In this document: positions 45,354 to 53,727 of the stretch, piece after piece
Numbering within the stretch: the stretch's first letter is position 1
Layout: each line of letters begins with the position of its first letter
Assembly (NCBI RefSeq): GCF_003149085.1
Contig: NZ_QGDT01000003.1
Location: 434,001-498,000, forward strand
Length of the DNA stretch: 64,000 nt
Source of the DNA: Dyadobacter jejuensis
GTDB taxonomy: Bacteria; Bacteroidota; Bacteroidia; Cytophagales; Spirosomataceae
Direction of reading: 5' to 3'
Notes under the pieces: model-generated
The model's input: the letters and a program-made list of their open reading frames with translations, nothing else
What the model was told of the DNA's origin: nothing
Database searches by the model: none
Made by a program: the position numbers and the translations under genes

Positions 45354-46616
45354 TTGACTAAGAAAGAAAACTTCTTGTTTTTATACGACTACTCCAATTG
45401 GATAGGTGAACCGACGTGCTTGACTAGGACCAAGGCATTTCGAAAAGTATATCTATGGGGATTGCTCGTGCCCCTATTGTTCTTATCGTGCCAAAAGGAC
45501 ACCTCCAGCGATACGCGAATTCCACCTACGATCAAGTATTCCAAAGATGCCTGGCAGCAAACGGCCATTACAGCGCTTACCGATCTACTGCAGAGGGGCA
45601 TAAACTTGGAGAGCAACTATTTTAAAAGAGCCCGTATTTACTACGACCAAGAGGACTATAAGCTAGCCCTAGAGGATATTGACAAGGCCATTAATGAAAA
45701 CGAAAACCAATCGGACTATTATCTGCTTCGGGGTAAGGTGTATTTGGAAATGGGCAGCTTGGCCAAGGCCCAGGCCGATGCCGAACGTGCAGAAGCCCTA
45801 CAACAGAGTAGTCCGGAGTTATATATCCTTCTGGCAGATATATACCAGTCGAACCTAGACTATCGGAAGGCCATTGCTTATCTCAACCAGGCGATGCAAA
45901 TGACCCCCTACGACGGTTCGGTGTATTACGTAAAGGGAATGATTCAGGCCCACCAAGGCGACAGCCTATCGTCGTTGAGAAGCTTGCAAGAGGCTATCAC
46001 CCTGAATCCCAGGCTTAGAAGAGCCTATGAACAGTCGAGCAGGCTTTACCGACTGCTCCACCAGCCCGAGCAAGCACTGCAGATCAACGCCTTGGCGCTA
46101 CAGCGCTTTACGGATATTCCGGAGTTATATTTTGAGAGGGGCGAAATATATCGCAGCATTACCGAACTGGACACGGCTCTGATCCAATACCAAAAAGCCA
46201 TCGCCATCGCCCCCCAATACGAAAAAGCATTGTTGGCATTGGCTCAAACGGCCATCGCTCATCATGCCTATGCCAAAGCCATACCTGCCTTAGACAAGCT
46301 CAACCAGATCAGGGATAGAGACCTGAAGATCCTAAGCCTGACGGGGTATGCCTATGAAAAACTCGGGAACTTTGTGAAAGCTCGGGAACTTTATAACGAT
46401 ATTTTATCTACCGATCCCGTCAATCAAGACGCCCGTTACGGAATGTATCGTATGCAGCAGCGAGAGAATACCTACCTCGAAAACACGCCTATTGTAGAGC
46501 CTGCGGCTGAGGCGGGACTCCAAAGGGATAGTTCGAGAACTATTCTAAAGCCACTTCAACGACGGGGAACTACAATTTTACAGATAGATACCCTTAAAAA
46601 GGCCAAAATTGAATAG
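45354..46616 (+). CDS. TPR-repeat lipoprotein
   Basis: 420 residues counted from a TTG at 45354; no ATG precedes the signal peptide, and the TTG at 45420 is a likelier start, giving the signal LTRTKAFRKVYLWGLLVPLLFLSC with the lipobox LFLSC. From about residue 85 eight or so tetratricopeptide repeats follow (for example YFKRARIYYDQEDYKLALEDIDKAI, SDYYLLRGKVYLEMGSLAKAQADAE, YYVKGMIQAHQGDSLSSLRSLQEAI). Such proteins act as scaffolds at the envelope. Partner unknown; thrS lies downstream and the methyltransferase-like gene upstream. Confidence 0.8.
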   Translation: MTKKENFLFLYDYSNWIGEPTCLTRTKAFRKVYLWGLLVPLLFLSCQKDTSSDTRIPPTIKYSKDAWQQTAITALTDLLQRGINLESNYFKRARIYYDQEDYKLALEDIDKAINENENQSDYYLLRGKVYLEMGSLAKAQADAERAEALQQSSPELYILLADIYQSNLDYRKAIAYLNQAMQMTPYDGSVYYVKGMIQAHQGDSLSSLRSLQEAITLNPRLRRAYEQSSRLYRLLHQPEQALQINALALQRFTDIPELYFERGEIYRSITELDTALIQYQKAIAIAPQYEKALLALAQTAIAHHAYAKAIPALDKLNQIRDRDLKILSLTGYAYEKLGNFVKARELYNDILSTDPVNQDARYGMYRMQQRENTYLENTPIVEPAAEAGLQRDSSRTILKPLQRRGTTILQIDTLKKAKIE

Positions 46617-46677
46617 ATTTGCAGGATATTCTCCTCAAAGGAAAAAAGTGCATTAACGCCATATTTAGCATAATTGA

Positions 46678-48618
46678 ATGAAAGACGAGTCAGAAATTAT
46701 TATAACACTCCCTGACGGTAGCCAAAGGAATTACCCCAAAGGAGTAACAGCCATGCAAATAGCCCTAAGCATTAGCGAAGGGTTAGCCAGAAATGTAATT
46801 GCCGCAAAAGTGGGTAACGAGGTATGGGACCCGGGAAGAGCCATCGAAGAAAACTCCTTGGTCAAACTTCTAACATGGAACGATACCGATGGGAAAGCCA
46901 CTTTTTGGCATTCTTCGGCCCATTTGCTCGCCGAAGCTTTGGAGGCATTGTACCCTGGAGTAAAATTTGGTACGGGTCCATCACTCGAACGCGGATTTTA
47001 TTACGACGTCGACCTAGGAGAGCATAGTATTTCGCAAGATGACTTCCCAAAAATTGAAGCCAAAATGCTAGAACTAGCTAGGCAGAAAAACGAGTATGTC
47101 CGCCAACCGATCGGCAAAGAGGAAGCCATCGCCTACTTCAAGGAGAAAGGCGACGAATATAAACTCGAATTACTAGATGGCCTAGAGGATGGCTCCATCA
47201 CTTTATACCAGCAAGGGAATTTCACGGATCTATGTAAGGGACCACATATCCCCAATACAGGAATCATAAAAGCCATTAAGCTCACCAATATTGCCGGTGC
47301 TTACTGGAGGAATAAGCAGGAGAATAAAATGCTTACCCGTATATATGGGATCACCTTTCCAAAACAAAAAGAGCTCGACGAACATTTGGCCCTGATGGAA
47401 GAGGCCAAAAAACGGGACCACAGGCGCCTCGGTAAGGACCTCGAACTCTTTGCTTTTTCCGAAAAAGTAGGCCAAGGCCTGCCCTTGTGGCTTCCTAAAG
47501 GAGCCATGCTTCGGGAAAGACTCGAGAGCTTTTTACGTAAAGCCCAAACCCGTGCCGGATACCTTCCGGTAGTCACTCCACATATAGGGAGCAAGGAGCT
47601 ATATGTTACTTCAGGGCACTGGGACAAATATGGCAAGGATTCGTTTCAGCCTATTAAAACGCCGAATATTGGCGAGGAATATCTGCTGAAGCCGATGAAT
47701 TGTCCTCACCATTGTGAGATTTATAAGACCTCACCACGCTCTTATAAGGATTTGCCCATACGTTTCGCCGAGTTTGGCACGGTATATCGCTACGAACAAA
47801 GTGGCGAGCTACATGGACTAACCCGTGTAAGAGGCTTTACTCAGGACGATGCACATATTTTTTGCCGTCCCGACCAAGTAAAGTCGGAGTTTTTAAAGGT
47901 CATCGACTTGGTGCTCTATGTTTTTAACTCCTTAGGTTTCGACGACTATAGCGCTCAAATATCGCTAAGGGATCCTGAAAACAAGCAGAAATACATTGGA
48001 GCCGACTCGGACTGGGAAAAGGCAGAGACGGCCATTATAGAAGCAGCCGCCGAAAAAGGCTTAGAAACAGTCACAGAATTGGGTGAGGCGGCATTTTATG
48101 GCCCCAAGCTCGACTTTATGGTACGCGATGCCTTGGGAAGGAAATGGCAGCTGGGTACTATTCAGGTAGATTATCAGCTACCTCAAAGGTTCCAATTGGA
48201 ATATACCGGCTCCGACAACCAAAAGCATCGGCCAGTGATGATTCACCGGGCACCTTTTGGTTCGATGGAACGTTTCATTGCCATCCTAATTGAAAATACG
48301 GCCGGACAATTCCCCCTATGGTTATCGCCCGACCAGATCGCCATTCTTCCCATTTCCGAAAAGTATGCGGAATATGCCGAAGAAGTATTTTTCCAACTCC
48401 AGGATCACGACATCCGTGGTTTTGTAGACCATCGTGACGAAAAAATCGGAAGAAAAATTAGAGATGCCGAAGTTACCAAGGTACCTTTTATGATCATAGT
48501 AGGTGAAAAGGAAATGGAAGAGGGTAAAATATCGATTCGCCGCAAGGGTGAAGGAGATTTAGGAAGCCTCACCATTGCAGAATTTGCTGATTTTTTCAAA
48601 AAAGAAGCAAAAGTTTGA
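46678..48618 (+). CDS. thrS: Threonyl-tRNA synthetase
   Basis: Class II synthetase charging tRNA-Thr, with an editing domain. 646 residues. Domains in order: TGS (1-65, [23 protein letters not shown]), editing HxxxH in [18 protein letters not shown] and [13 protein letters not shown] ([14 protein letters not shown]), catalytic core with motif 2 ([27 protein letters not shown]) and zinc-binding [10 protein letters not shown], motif 3 ([18 protein letters not shown]), and the anticodon-binding domain to the end. It heads the cluster thrS-infC-rpmI-rplT. Confidence 0.97.
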   Translation: MKDESEIIITLPDGSQRNYPKGVTAMQIALSISEGLARNVIAAKVGNEVWDPGRAIEENSLVKLLTWNDTDGKATFWHSSAHLLAEALEALYPGVKFGTGPSLERGFYYDVDLGEHSISQDDFPKIEAKMLELARQKNEYVRQPIGKEEAIAYFKEKGDEYKLELLDGLEDGSITLYQQGNFTDLCKGPHIPNTGIIKAIKLTNIAGAYWRNKQENKMLTRIYGITFPKQKELDEHLALMEEAKKRDHRRLGKDLELFAFSEKVGQGLPLWLPKGAMLRERLESFLRKAQTRAGYLPVVTPHIGSKELYVTSGHWDKYGKDSFQPIKTPNIGEEYLLKPMNCPHHCEIYKTSPRSYKDLPIRFAEFGTVYRYEQSGELHGLTRVRGFTQDDAHIFCRPDQVKSEFLKVIDLVLYVFNSLGFDDYSAQISLRDPENKQKYIGADSDWEKAETAIIEAAAEKGLETVTELGEAAFYGPKLDFMVRDALGRKWQLGTIQVDYQLPQRFQLEYTGSDNQKHRPVMIHRAPFGSMERFIAILIENTAGQFPLWLSPDQIAILPISEKYAEYAEEVFFQLQDHDIRGFVDHRDEKIGRKIRDAEVTKVPFMIIVGEKEMEEGKISIRRKGEGDLGSLTIAEFADFFKKEAKV

Positions 48619-48659
48619 AGTTTTCGGCATAAATTATTATAATTAAGCAAATAAGGCAC

Positions 48660-48667
48660 TATTTTTG
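48660..48667 (+). promoter_or_regulatory. infC: Candidate infC -7 element
   Basis: TATTTTTG exactly matches TAnnTTTG. It overlaps the left arm of the hairpin at 48666-48698, so a transcript starting here (about 48674) cannot form the full stem, whereas read-through from thrS can. No clear -33 element. Confidence 0.45.
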
Positions 48668-48698
48668 TGGAAGTCGTGTTAAACCCATGATTTCCACA
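48666..48698 (+). terminator. 13-bp hairpin between thrS and infC, candidate attenuator
   Basis: Arms 48666-48678 and 48686-48698 pair over 13 bp with two G-T wobbles, closing a 7-nt loop TTAAACC. The loop's TTAAA is complementary to TTTAA at 48700-48704, permitting an H-type pseudoknot. A short T run (TTTT) follows. It could terminate thrS transcripts partially or act as a leader element for infC. Confidence 0.5.
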
Positions 48699-48729
48699 TT
48701 TTAACAAAAAATCACCAATCCAATACTTT

Positions 48730-49281
48730 ATGGCATTAAGACCCCATAGTGGCCGGTTCAGAGTTCCCGAAGAACCCTATAAAATAAATGATCGAATCAC
48801 AGCAAAAGAAGTCCGTCTAGTAGGCGAAAATATAGAACCAGGAGTGGTTGATATCGCTACAGCAAAGGCCATGGCTAAATCGCAAAGTCTGGATCTTGTA
48901 GAAATAGCACCTACGGCTGTTCCACCAGTGTGTAAGGTGGTAGATTACTCCAAATTCAAATACGAGCAAAAAAAGAAACAAAAGGAGATAAAGGCCAAGG
49001 CACAAAAAGTAGTCATTAAAGAGATCCGTTTCGGACCTAATACCGATGACCACGATTTTGAGTTTAAGCTAAAGCATGCCATTAACTTCCTGAAAGAGGG
49101 ATCAAAAGTGAAAGCCTATGTTCATTTTGTAGGTCGGACGATCGTCTTTAAAGAAAGAGGGAGCAACTTGCTGAACAAATTTTCGGAGGCACTTTCCGAA
49201 TATGGCAAATTGGAAATGCAGCCCAAATTAGAGGGCAAACGTATGACCATCATTCTAGCTCCTGCTGTTGCAAAAAAATAA
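48730..49281 (+). CDS. infC: Translation initiation factor IF-3
   Basis: Binds the 30S subunit, prevents 50S joining and proofreads the start codon. 183 residues. N-terminal domain: YKINDRITAKEVRLVGEN, then DLVEIAPTAVPPVCKVVDYSKF; linker rich in Lys (EQKKKQKEIKAKAQ); C-terminal domain: KEIRFGPNTDDHDFEFKLKHA and LEGKRMTIILAP. It starts with a standard ATG (48730), unlike the AUU of E. coli. The stretch before the stop is followed by a strong terminator, so rpmI-rplT is a separate transcript at least in part. Confidence 0.97.
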   Translation: MALRPHSGRFRVPEEPYKINDRITAKEVRLVGENIEPGVVDIATAKAMAKSQSLDLVEIAPTAVPPVCKVVDYSKFKYEQKKKQKEIKAKAQKVVIKEIRFGPNTDDHDFEFKLKHAINFLKEGSKVKAYVHFVGRTIVFKERGSNLLNKFSEALSEYGKLEMQPKLEGKRMTIILAPAVAKK

Positions 49282-49295
49282 GGATTATTAACCTT

Positions 49296-49338
49296 AAAAA
49301 ATCGTAATCAGGTAGAAAGTGCCTGACTACGATTTTTT
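49296..49338 (+). terminator. Terminator after infC
   Basis: AAAAAATCGTA (49296-49306) pairs with TACGATTTTTT (49328-49338), continued by TCAGG/CCTGA (49308-49312 with 49322-49326) after one mismatch; 9-nt loop. The T run follows directly. Confidence 0.8.
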
Positions 49339-49356
49339 ATTTTAATAAGTAATGCT

Positions 49357-49364
49357 TAATTTTG
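49357..49364 (+). promoter_or_regulatory. rpmI: Candidate rpmI-rplT promoter -7 element
   Basis: TAATTTTG, matching TAnnTTTG exactly, lies 39 bp before the rpmI ATG and just after the infC terminator. The 12-mer CTTAATTTTGCG (49355-49366) is identical to that before the 50-residue gene at 5251. -33 sequence is T-rich but lacks a clear TTTG. Confidence 0.55.
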
Positions 49365-49403
49365 CGCGCTGTTTTATATTTAATCAACTATTCAATTCGT
49401 ATT

Positions 49404-49598
49404 ATGCCTAAAATGAAAACCATTTCTGGTGCGAAAAAACGCTTTTCGCTTACTGGAACAGGTAAGATCAAACGCAAACATGCTTTCCATAGCCACATTT
49501 TGACCAAAAAATCGAACAAGCGCAAGCGCAGATTGATGAAAACTGGTCTTATCGATGTGAGCAACGAGAAGCAAGTTTTGGCGATGCTTCGTAAGTAA
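49404..49598 (+). CDS. rpmI: 50S ribosomal protein L35
   Basis: 64 residues from ATG 49404 ([14 protein letters not shown]). Highly basic, with the L35 pattern KMKTxx[26 protein letters not shown] and [12 protein letters not shown]. Upstream in-frame codons ([14 protein letters not shown]) are not conserved and overlap the promoter. Ribosomal large-subunit protein, next to L20. Confidence 0.96.
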   Translation: MPKMKTISGAKKRFSLTGTGKIKRKHAFHSHILTKKSNKRKRRLMKTGLIDVSNEKQVLAMLRK

Positions 49599-49707
49599 TT
49601 ACGCATCCCACAAAAAAGTAAAATACCATATCGGTTTTTTGTTCAACCCGATTGCCGGCCCCTAAGACTCATCATCGTGAGCGCCGACTATCAAAAACAG
49701 TTTAATT

Positions 49708-50052
49708 ATGCCACGTTCAGTGAACCACGTAGCGTCGCGTGCAAGACGTAAAAAAGTTTTAAAACTAGCGAAAGGTTATTTCGGCCGTCGCAAGAATGTA
49801 TGGACCGTTGCCAAGAATGCCGTAGACAAGGCCTTAAGCTATGCCTACGAAGGTCGTAAACAAAAGAAACGCCATTTCCGTGCTTTATGGATTCAGCGTA
49901 TTAATGCTGGAGCTCGTATCCACGGTCTTTCATACTCTCAGCTGATGGGCAAGTTAGGAAGCAAGGGCATTGCTCTTAACCGGAAAGTTCTAGCCGACTT
50001 GGCTATGAATCATCCCGATGCTTTTAAAGCGATCGTTGATCAAGTAAAATAA
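49708..50052 (+). CDS. rplT: 50S ribosomal protein L20
   Basis: 114 residues, standard length. [32 protein letters not shown] at the N-terminus, [29 protein letters not shown] in the middle and [24 protein letters not shown] at the end match the family. L20 assembles early on 23S rRNA and in other bacteria represses its own operon by binding leader RNA. Separated from rpmI by 109 bp. Strong terminator after it. Confidence 0.97.
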   Translation: MPRSVNHVASRARRKKVLKLAKGYFGRRKNVWTVAKNAVDKALSYAYEGRKQKKRHFRALWIQRINAGARIHGLSYSQLMGKLGSKGIALNRKVLADLAMNHPDAFKAIVDQVK

Positions 50053-50058
50053 AACAGC

Positions 50059-50085
50059 ATCCCGCCATTTGGCGGGATTTTTTTT
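50059..50085 (+). terminator. Intrinsic terminator after rplT
   Basis: ATCCCGCC (50059-50066) pairs with GGCGGGAT (50071-50078), loop ATTT, followed by eight T. It begins 6 bp after the rplT stop. Confidence 0.9.
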
Positions 50086-50156
50086 GATTATAGAAGATAA
50101 TATCGTTACTTCCATCATTGAGAATGGTCTCAAGGAAGAACAATAACACAACCACC

Positions 50157-50762
50157 ATGCTAGAACAACTCTTAGGCCTCATTCAGGAAAATTCGCAACA
50201 AGCCATTGTAGAGAACCCACAGGTTCCTAATGAAAATAATACCGATGTGATGCAGACCATCCTAGGATCGATTACAGGAGGAATGCAACAACAAGCCCAA
50301 TCGGGAAATATGCAAGGATTAATGGGACTACTTTCAGGGAAAGATGTTCAGTCTTCGTCCTCTGGTCTGATGGACAATCCTATTGTAGCCTCTATAGCGG
50401 GGAACGCCATTAATTCGATCACCCAAAAATTTGGACTTAATAGCAGTGCTGCTTCTGGAATTGTAGCCTCTGTATTACCTGGTGTATTGAGCAGCCTTAT
50501 CAGTAAAGTAAGTAATCCTGGCGATTCCAGCATCGATTTTAACGGTATACTGGGCAATCTGATGGGAGGCCAACAAAATGCTGGAGCCCAAAGCTCAGGG
50601 TTCGATTTTAACCAAGTTGGCTATGCACTTGCCGACGGCAAACTCGACATGAACGACCTCATTCGGGTAGGCGGCAGCTTAATGGGCGGCAGCCAGTCAG
50701 ATTCAAAACCTGCTGGTGGCTTGGATCTAGGCGGGATGCTTGGCGGCCTGTTTGGAAAATAA
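50157..50762 (+). CDS. Gly/Ser/Asn-rich protein of unknown function, DUF937-like
   Basis: 201 residues from ATG 50157 (MLEQLLGLIQ); an upstream in-frame ATG at 50124 is less likely. No signal peptide. Composition is dominated by Gly, Ser, Asn and Gln, with recurring GGMQQQAQSG, LMGLLSG, MDNPIVASIAGNAINSITQKFGLNSSAASGIVASVLPGVLSSLISK and closing GGLDLGGMLGGLFGK. The middle helix-loop pattern resembles DUF937 proteins, but I am not sure. It is preceded and followed by strong terminators, so it is a single-gene unit. Confidence 0.7.
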   Translation: MLEQLLGLIQENSQQAIVENPQVPNENNTDVMQTILGSITGGMQQQAQSGNMQGLMGLLSGKDVQSSSSGLMDNPIVASIAGNAINSITQKFGLNSSAASGIVASVLPGVLSSLISKVSNPGDSSIDFNGILGNLMGGQQNAGAQSSGFDFNQVGYALADGKLDMNDLIRVGGSLMGGSQSDSKPAGGLDLGGMLGGLFGK

Positions 50763-50783
50763 TTCAGTAGCCATGCTACTTTT

Positions 50784-50816
50784 ATGCCTTTCGTTTCTGA
50801 AACGAAAGGCATTTTT
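50784..50816 (+). terminator. Intrinsic terminator
   Basis: ATGCCTTTCGTTT (50784-50796) pairs with AAACGAAAGGCAT (50800-50812), 13 bp with a 3-nt loop, followed by TTTTT. It lies 21 bp after the stop of the Gly/Ser-rich gene. Confidence 0.85.
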
Positions 50817-50875
50817 ATTGGAACCCCAGCCATTTTACCAAATTGAAAAACACCCCATTTTTACCAAAAATAGGC

Positions 50876-50907
50876 TTTGATTTCCATTCTGAACCATATT
50901 AACTTTT
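50876..50907 (+). promoter_or_regulatory. Candidate promoter of the phospholipase gene
   Basis: TTTG (50876-50879), a 20-bp spacer, then TAACTTTT (50900-50907), one mismatch from TAnnTTTG. Transcription would begin near 50914, about 68 nt before the ATG. Confidence 0.45.
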
Positions 50908-50981
50908 TGTTAGCAGTAGTATCTTAAGGGAATAAATCCGTACTTAAGGGGCATAACTGATCAAATCCGCTACCTTTCAAT

Positions 50982-53510
50982 ATGGAATCAAGAAGAGAAT
51001 TTATCAAGAAAGCCACTATGCTTACTGGCGCAGCTGGCTTCCTTAGTATGATGCCCGAATCGATACAAAAGGCCCTGGCCATAGATCCTGCTCCAGGGAG
51101 TACTTACCTAGACGCAGAACATATAGTGGTGCTTATGCAGGAAAACCGGTCCTTTGACCACGCATATGGCACCTTACAAGGGGTACGGGGTTTTAACGAC
51201 CCCCGGGCGATACGCCTGCCCAACGATAACTTGGTATGGCTCCAAACCAACGCCTTTGGTGAAACGCATATACCCTTCCGGTTAAATATGCGGGAGACCA
51301 ACGCTACCTGGATGGGGAGTCTTCCACACTCCTGGACCAACCAAGTGGATGCCCGCAATAATGGCCTGTACGATCGCTGGCTCATTGCGAAAGCTCCTGG
51401 CGATAAAGAATATAAGAAAATGCCCCTCACCCAGGGCTATTATAATCGAGAAGATATCCCGTTTTATTATGCCTTTGCCGATGCCTTTACGGTAGCCGAC
51501 CAAAACTTTTGCTCGGCCTTGGCTGGTACTACTACCAATCGCCTCTACCTATGGTCGGGCACTATCCGCGAATCTCCGAGTATCGACTCCTTCGCCAATG
51601 TCGAGAACCACCATGTGAACAGCAGGCATGAAGCCTCCTGGAAAACTTTTCCAGAGCGACTAGAAGAACACGGGATACCCTGGAGAATGTACCAGAATGA
51701 GCTGAGTATCGAAACCGGGCTGACGGGCGATCAAGACGATTGGCTGGCCAATTTTACCGACAACCCTATCGAGTGGTTTAAGCAGTACAATATCCGATAC
51801 CATACCAAATACCAAGATTATCTTGCAGATAAAGAGAAGGAACTGCGTGTGCAAACCGAACAGCTCCAAGCCAAACTAAAAGAGAAGGCTACAGAAGAAG
51901 AAAAGAAGGGGCTGGATCAAAAATTAAAAACACTCGCCTTCATAGAAAAAGAACGCCAACAATGGAGTGCCGAAAACTTCGAAAAATTAAGCCAGTACCA
52001 GAAAAACTTGCATCAAAAAGCATTTACCACCAATGTAAATGATCCGGATTACCGCAATATTACCACCGTGCAATACCACGATGGGGATATTATTCGTGAG
52101 GCCAAAGCACCTCAAGGGGATATTCTGCATCAGTTCCGGACCGATGTAAATGAGGGTAAGCTCCCCACGGTGTCTTGGCTGGTAGCTCCCAAAAACTTTT
52201 CGGACCATCCATCATCCCCTTGGTATGGTGCCTGGTATGTTTCGGAAACACTCGATATCCTTACCAAGAATCCGGAGGTCTGGAAAAAGACCATATTTAT
52301 ACTTTGTTACGACGAAAACGATGGGTATTTCGACCATGTCCCCCCATTCGTAGTGCCCAACCCTAACAAATCCAATACGGGTAAGGTATCCAAAGACATC
52401 GATGCAGCCTTGGAATACGTCACCCTGGAACAAGACTTAAGTTTGGAAGGCCGAAAAGATGGCCGCGAAAGCCCAATCGGCTTAGGTTACCGGGTGCCCC
52501 TGGTCATAGCCTCCCCGTGGAACCGGGGTGGGAAGGTGTTTTCGGAAGTGTCCGATCATACTTCCATTCTTCAGTTTATGGAGACCTTCCTTCAACATAA
52601 AACAGGAAAAAACATCAAAGAGGAAAATATCAGCCAATGGAGAAGAACCATTTGCAGCGATCTTACTGCCTCCTTTACCCCCTATAATGGAGAGAAGATA
52701 GACCTCCCAGCATTTGTAGATCGGGCTGCATTTATGGAAGGAATACATAATGCCCAGTTCAAGAAACTTCCTTCGGGGTATAAAGCCCTTACCGAAGAGG
52801 AAGTAAAACAGATCAATGAGAACCCGTACCAATCCTCATTGATGACAAAACAGGAAAAAGGAATTCGTCCTGCTTGTCCCCTCCCCTACGAAATGTATGC
52901 AAATGGCGAACTGATGGCAGACAAATCGGCCTTTTCAATCAGGCTAAAGGCAGGAAATGACATATTTGGCAAAAAGGCCTCTGGCAGTCCATTTACCATT
53001 TATGCCAAAAACTGTTTGAATATGGAGGATAGTGTACGCAACTATGCCGTGTCAGCAGGGGACGAACTCATGGATGAATGGTCGCTCTCCGATTTTCATA
53101 ATGGACAATATCGTTTGTCCGTTTATGGTCCCAACGGCTTCTATCGGGAATTCCGAGGGTCGGGTGCTTCAGAGCCGATCAGTATCTCCTGTATTTATCA
53201 AAAGGATAACAAAGGTAAAGCCAGTGGCAATGTAGTGGTGCAGCTAAAGCCCTCTAGAACTAGCAAACCCATAAAACTACAAATTACCGATAACGCCTAC
53301 CATACTAAGGGTCAGTCGAAAACACTGACTTGGGGGTCTGGTAAGACGGATTCGAAAACGATGGTACTCAATTTAGAAAAAGACCATCACTGGTACGATT
53401 TTTCAGTTCAAATCGAAGGCGATGCGCACTTCTCTCAACGCTTCGCCGGCCATGTAGAAACGGGAAAAGAGAGTATGACCGACCCCTTGATGGGACAGGT
53501 AAACTCGTAA
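50982..53510 (+). CDS. Phosphocholine-specific phospholipase C, Tat-exported
   Basis: 842 residues. The N-terminus MESRREFIKKATMLTGAAGFLSMMP is a twin-arginine (SRREF) signal. The phosphoesterase domain has the metal motif HIVVLMQENRSFDHAYGTLQGVRGF near 47-72, HSWTNQ, NFCSALAGTTTNRLYLWSG, FILCYDENDGYFDHVPPF with the Asp-His metal site, and SDHTSILQF. A charged coiled-coil insertion of about 60 residues (YLADKEKELRVQTEQLQAK onward, roughly 282-340) interrupts it. Two C-terminal beta domains (DUF756-like, about 640-830) match the family. It cleaves phosphatidylcholine and sphingomyelin in relatives; the role here is not shown. Confidence 0.93.
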   Translation: MESRREFIKKATMLTGAAGFLSMMPESIQKALAIDPAPGSTYLDAEHIVVLMQENRSFDHAYGTLQGVRGFNDPRAIRLPNDNLVWLQTNAFGETHIPFRLNMRETNATWMGSLPHSWTNQVDARNNGLYDRWLIAKAPGDKEYKKMPLTQGYYNREDIPFYYAFADAFTVADQNFCSALAGTTTNRLYLWSGTIRESPSIDSFANVENHHVNSRHEASWKTFPERLEEHGIPWRMYQNELSIETGLTGDQDDWLANFTDNPIEWFKQYNIRYHTKYQDYLADKEKELRVQTEQLQAKLKEKATEEEKKGLDQKLKTLAFIEKERQQWSAENFEKLSQYQKNLHQKAFTTNVNDPDYRNITTVQYHDGDIIREAKAPQGDILHQFRTDVNEGKLPTVSWLVAPKNFSDHPSSPWYGAWYVSETLDILTKNPEVWKKTIFILCYDENDGYFDHVPPFVVPNPNKSNTGKVSKDIDAALEYVTLEQDLSLEGRKDGRESPIGLGYRVPLVIASPWNRGGKVFSEVSDHTSILQFMETFLQHKTGKNIKEENISQWRRTICSDLTASFTPYNGEKIDLPAFVDRAAFMEGIHNAQFKKLPSGYKALTEEEVKQINENPYQSSLMTKQEKGIRPACPLPYEMYANGELMADKSAFSIRLKAGNDIFGKKASGSPFTIYAKNCLNMEDSVRNYAVSAGDELMDEWSLSDFHNGQYRLSVYGPNGFYREFRGSGASEPISISCIYQKDNKGKASGNVVVQLKPSRTSKPIKLQITDNAYHTKGQSKTLTWGSGKTDSKTMVLNLEKDHHWYDFSVQIEGDAHFSQRFAGHVETGKESMTDPLMGQVNS

Positions 53511-53574
53511 CGACAGGGCTCCTAAATGACCCGTATTGGGCTGCACGAACCACTTGCATTTACTTAATTAAGTG

Positions 53575-53607
53575 TTCGGGATAACTCCTTTATGGGGATA
53601 TCCCGAA
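53575..53607. promoter_or_regulatory. Perfect 9-bp inverted repeat between plc and dnaK
   Basis: TTCGGGATA (53575-53583) and TATCCCGAA (53599-53607) are exact reverse complements separated by 15 bp. No T tract follows on the plus strand. It might be a terminator of the phospholipase gene or an operator for dnaK; it is not CIRCE (TTAGCACTC-N9-GAGTGCTAA). Confidence 0.4.
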
Positions 53608-53727
53608 CTGACAGTTTGTCACCTGACTCCGTAAAATTATGCGTTGGTACGGGGTTTTTAGAGTTTTAGTAACTCTGATGAGTAAGAAAACTGGACTTAA
53701 TTAATAACACAATAAATAACGATTAAA

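Noticed and set aside
53511-53727. CIRCE element before dnaK
   Set aside because: I looked for TTAGCACTC-N9-GAGTGCTAA and did not find it; the inverted repeat there has a different sequence.
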